A stretch of 64,000 nucleotides of DNA from Synergistaceae bacterium UBA5560 (GTDB taxonomy: Bacteria > Synergistota > Synergistia > Synergistales > Aminiphilaceae): positions 1 through 64,000 of the forward strand of contig DIMS01000114.1 in assembly GCA_002425685.1 (NCBI GenBank), written 5' to 3'. A program made the translations under genes and the position numbers. Of this stretch, positions 60,180 through 64,000 are shown in pieces. Each line of letters starts with the position of its first letter. Position 1 is the first letter of the stretch. Under the pieces are notes generated by a model. It saw only the letters and a list, made by a program, of their open reading frames with translations, was not told where the DNA came from and did no database searches.

Positions 60180-61603
60180 TCATTCGTCAGTCTGCCCGGA
60201 GGAGGTCCCGTCCAACCCCTCGGATCCCTCGGGAAAACGCAGCTCCACGCAGAGCCCTCCCCCTCGGACGTTCGTCGCATCGATACGTCCTCCGTGGAGC
60301 TGCACCGCCCTCCGGGCGATGGCGAGCCCGAGCCCGACGCCGCCGCTCTCCCGCCCCCGGGAGGCGTCGAGGCGGTAGAAGGGGCGGAAGAGGTTCTCCA
60401 GCTCCTCCTCGGGAACACCAGGCCCGTGGTCGCGAATGCGCACCAGCCCCCATCTCCCGCCGTTTTCCACGAGAGGCAGGACCGACACCTCGACTTCCGT
60501 TTCCGGCGCGGTATGGCGCAGGGCATTGCGCACCACGTTCTCCACGGCGCTCCGCACCAGATCCGCGTTGAGCAACAGCGGCGGAAGCGCGCCGACCGCC
60601 TCGAAGCGCACCGTGCAGCGGCAGGCGCGGGCCTCGAAGTCCGCGTCCGCCGCTACTTCGCGCACCAGGGCGGCGAGATCCTCCGGGACGGTATGGACCT
60701 TCCCCAGATCCGCCTCCACCCGGGCCAGGGAGAGAAGCTGGCCGATGAGTTCGTTCAGGGTCTCCGCCTCCTTCTCGATGCGGGCGAGCGCCTCCTGAGC
60801 CTCCGTGCCTGCCCGCTGCCTGGCGAGGGCGAGGGCCACATTGAGCCGTGCCAGGGGTGAGCGAAGCTCGTGGGAGATATCCCGGAGAAGGCGCTGCTGC
60901 GCCTCCAGAAGAGCCTCCACGTGACGCGCCATGTCGTCGAAGCTCCGTCCGAGCTGGCCGATCTCGTCTCCGCGGCTCTTCAGTTCTTTCTCCACCCGGA
61001 CGGCGAACTCCCCTCTGGCCATGGCCCGTGTCACCTCGTTGAGGCGCCCCACGGGGCGGGCGATATGCCGGGCGAGCCAAAAACAGAACAACCCGGCGGT
61101 GCAGACAAGCCCCGCCAGGTAGACCGGAAGAACCCGACGGTTCGGCCCGAAGAGTGGAAACAGGGGACGTTTCGGCAGAAGACCTACCAGAACGTAGGGG
61201 TTGCCACGGGAGGAGACGATCCGCTGGAAGACCAGGGACAGCCCCTGACGGTTTGCGAAGGTCTCCCCCCTCTCCAGGGCGGCGAAAGCGCTCTCCCGAA
61301 TCCGCTCGTCTCCCGGAAAGGGAACGAGGGAGGTTCCGTCCTCGCGGAAGAAGTGCAGACCCAGGGCCGTGTCGCCGCGAACCTTCGCCGTCGCCTCCGC
61401 GAGGGCATCGGTTCCCCGTTCCTCGTAGATCTCCAGACAGGTCGCACCGTGGCTCCGCACGGCGTTGGTGAGAATGCTCTCCCGCCCCGAGAGGAGAATG
61501 CCCTGGGAGATCATGACCTGGGTGAGGACGACACTCACCGTCGCCATGAGAAGGAGCACTCCGAGAAACCAGAGAAAGATCTTGAGGAAGAGGCTTCTGC
61601 CGC

Positions 61604-61607
<4 letters not shown>
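60180..61607 (-). CDS. sensor histidine kinase 2 (CpxA/BaeS-like)
   Basis: 475-residue membrane kinase: transmembrane helix 1 (residues 7-34), a periplasmic region of about 120 residues, transmembrane helix 2 (about 158-178), HAMP (HIARPVGRLNEVTRAMARGEF), phospho-acceptor His at about 246 in RDISHELRSPLARL, N box ENVVRNALRHTAPE, and GGVGLGLAIARRAVQLHGG. GTG at 61607 overlaps the regulator stop (GTGA). The cytoplasmic half is nearly co-linear with kinase 1, while the sensor region is unrelated, as expected after duplication and divergence. Its proximity to tolC suggests control of envelope export. Confidence 0.9.
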
Positions 61608-62308
<701 letters not shown>

Positions 62309-62676
62309 TTCTTCCGCCTCCCGACATTCCGGCCCTTTTCCGACCGGAGTCCGTCTTTCCCTCCACTCTATCCCGACTCGTCCTCCTTGCCCAGTCAAGA
62401 ACTGTTCGGTTGTGCCAAGGGATCTTTACGTATCCTCACAAATCTTCACAGAGAAAAAAGGCACGTTTACCCTCGGCGCGCTAAAATGCTCCCGTCCGGA
62501 GTGAAAAATGCGTTCTCTCCACACCCTGCGAAGCGAATGCGCACTCCGGCGCCAGCCAAATCCAAACAGAGAAGCGGTTGCCCCGGCCCGTCTTGTGTAC
62601 CGTTTCCCTTGACGAGAACAGGGTACGAGCAGGGCGGGACGCACGTCCAGATTTCTTCCTCAGGAGGCGAGAGTTC
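62309..62676. other. divergent regulatory gap between response regulator 2 and the tolC-like gene
   Basis: No gene is visible. Short AT-rich stretches such as TTTACCC and GCTAAAATG (about 62463-62490) may belong to a tolC promoter, but no -35/-10 pair is correctly spaced. No strong hairpin is seen. Confidence 0.35.
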
Positions 62677-63990
62677 ATGAAAAATCGTTCCCTTCCGCTG
62701 CCGTTTCTGTTCTTCCTGTTCCTGTCTGCGCTGCTCCTCTTCCCTGCCCGGACCGACGCCGTCCCGGCGGAACGGACGGAGGTACTCACCCTGGAACAGG
62801 CACTGGAGCTTGCCTTCGCGGCCCACCCGGACCTTGCCGGGGGCGAGGCGGCATTGCGAAGCACCGCCGGATCGGTGGAACAGGAACGGGCGGGGGCAAG
62901 ACCGTCCCTTTCGGCGAGCGGTTCCCACACCTCCCGGGAACGGGAGGACAGCCAGAGTGCCTCCCTGAAAGTGCAGCAGCTCCTCTCCGACGGAGGAAAA
63001 ACCGCCGCCGCCGTCCGAGCGGCCCAGCGGAGCGAGGATGCGGCAGCCTCGGACCTGGAGAACCTTCGGAACACGCTGGCCTACGAGGTGCGCACCGCCT
63101 ACTACGAACTCGTCCGGGCCAGGCAGGAACTGCAGGTGGCCCTGGAAATGGTGTCCCTCTACGAAAAACACCTGGACAAGGCAAAGGCTCTCCTCGCCGC
63201 CGGAGCCTCTCCCAAATCGGACGTCACCGCCGCCGAAGTGGACCTGAGCCGATCCAGGCTCGACCTTGCCACGGCACGGGCCGACGCGGCACGGGCCGCG
63301 GCGGCGCTGGAAAACGCCATGGGACTCCGCAGCGCCGGCGCAGCGCCGGAGTATGCCGTCGAAGAGCCCTCGCTGCCCGATGCACAAACGCTCTCCCTCG
63401 AAGAGGCCGTGCAAAAGGCCCTTGCAGCGCACCCGGATCTCCGCGCCAAGGCCTTCCGCGTCGCCGAGGCGGAGGAGACGCTGCGGCTCCGCCGCAAGGG
63501 GCTGGCTCCGTCCCTTTCCGCCTACGGGGGCTATTCCTGGAGCTCCGGCGGCACCAGCGACAGCGAATGGGAAGCGGGGCTCACCCTGAGCGTTCCCCTC
63601 GCCGACGGGGGACTCACCGCAGCGAACATCACCGTCGCGGAGGCGAAGCTCGATGCGGTGCGCGCCGAGGAGGAACGCCTGCGCCAGACCGTGCTTCTGG
63701 AGGTGCGCAAGGCATGGCTCGCCATCGGCGAGGCGGAGGAGAAGCTGGAAACGGCGACAGTGGTGGTGCGCCAGGCGAAGGAGAATCTCGATCTCGCGGA
63801 GGGACGCTACCAGGTCGGGGTGGGAAGCTCGCTTGAAGTGAGCGATGCTGCGGCGAGCTACAGCGACGCCCGCACGTCTCTCGTTCAGGCTCGGTGTGAC
63901 CGTCTCTCCGCCGAAGCGGCCCTTCTCAAGGCCATGGGAGCTTCCGCCGTCGCCGCCATCGGAAGCACGAACACATCTCTTCTCCAATAG
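62677..63990 (+). CDS. TolC-family outer-membrane efflux protein
   Basis: 437-residue outer-membrane factor, with a signal peptide (residues 1-28, ending TDA) and two internally homologous halves of Ala/Glu-rich helices: LTLEQALELAFAAHPDLAGGEAAL at the start of the first and LSLEEAVQKALAAHPDLRAKAF at the start of the second, as in all TolC proteins. LLSDGGKTAAAVRAAQ and LSVPLADGGLTAANITVAEAKL are the DGG turns after the beta strands. GGAGGCGAGAG precedes the ATG. It would form the outer-membrane exit of an RND, MFS or ABC pump, whose other genes probably follow beyond the window. Divergent from response regulator 2. Confidence 0.92.
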   Translation: MKNRSLPLPFLFFLFLSALLLFPARTDAVPAERTEVLTLEQALELAFAAHPDLAGGEAALRSTAGSVEQERAGARPSLSASGSHTSREREDSQSASLKVQQLLSDGGKTAAAVRAAQRSEDAAASDLENLRNTLAYEVRTAYYELVRARQELQVALEMVSLYEKHLDKAKALLAAGASPKSDVTAAEVDLSRSRLDLATARADAARAAAALENAMGLRSAGAAPEYAVEEPSLPDAQTLSLEEAVQKALAAHPDLRAKAFRVAEAEETLRLRRKGLAPSLSAYGGYSWSSGGTSDSEWEAGLTLSVPLADGGLTAANITVAEAKLDAVRAEEERLRQTVLLEVRKAWLAIGEAEEKLETATVVVRQAKENLDLAEGRYQVGVGSSLEVSDAAASYSDARTSLVQARCDRLSAEAALLKAMGASAVAAIGSTNTSLLQ

Positions 63991-64000
63991 CCGACAGGAC

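Overview
The window reads as chromosomal DNA of a GC-rich, Gram-negative, probably anaerobic amino-acid/peptide-using bacterium. The evidence is a TolC-type outer-membrane protein, TRAP and peptide ABC transporters, a full Feo ferrous-iron operon, GcvP-like and Glu/Leu-dehydrogenase-like enzymes, amidohydrolases and a flagellar cap gene. This mix fits Synergistota best, but that is an inference from gene content; no rRNA, tRNA, CRISPR array or phage gene is visible.

Layout. 0-7 kb: an FAD amine oxidoreductase (minus), then an IclR regulator, an M20 amidohydrolase, AbgA and an AbgT-type transporter (plus), ended by a clear terminator. 7.2-12.5 kb: a strong promoter, a 299-nt segment closed by a perfect 19-bp inverted repeat (candidate structured RNA/leader), then the Feo operon: Cys-rich Feo-associated protein, FeoA, FeoB, a NikL-like small exported protein, a NikK-like DUF4198 exported protein and a second FeoA. 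12.5-16.4 kb: a BMP-family binding protein (minus), CorA, and a CNNM/CBS-domain (CorC-like) membrane protein.

16.5-35.7 kb is a two-sided catabolic island. The minus-strand operon runs GntR regulator, YtcJ amidohydrolase, DctQ, DctM, 2-hydroxyacid dehydrogenase, aminotransferase, DctP. The divergent plus-strand operon runs SDR, GcvPA-like, GcvPB-like, ATP-NAD-kinase-like, two NhaC-type transporters, a second YtcJ amidohydrolase and a second SDR, then a terminator and a second GntR regulator with its own promoter. A perfect 36-bp palindrome between the two halves is the obvious operator. No gcvH or gcvT is present and several normally conserved GcvP motifs are changed, so this island is the best candidate for an undescribed pathway.

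35.8-43 kb: SbcCD nuclease genes and an ABC-F ATPase (minus). 43.8-51.3 kb: a DUF2087 zinc-finger-like regulator and a complete peptide ABC transporter operon whose last gene is a cytoplasmic class-A beta-lactamase-like serine hydrolase. 51.5-54.2 kb: a Glu/Leu-dehydrogenase-family enzyme and a sodium-dependent NSS transporter, apparently one operon. 55-64 kb: two paralogous two-component systems (minus) that bracket a small unknown gene and fliD (plus), ending with a tolC-like gene. Genes are tightly packed, with many 4-base ATGA/GTGA overlaps suggesting translational coupling.
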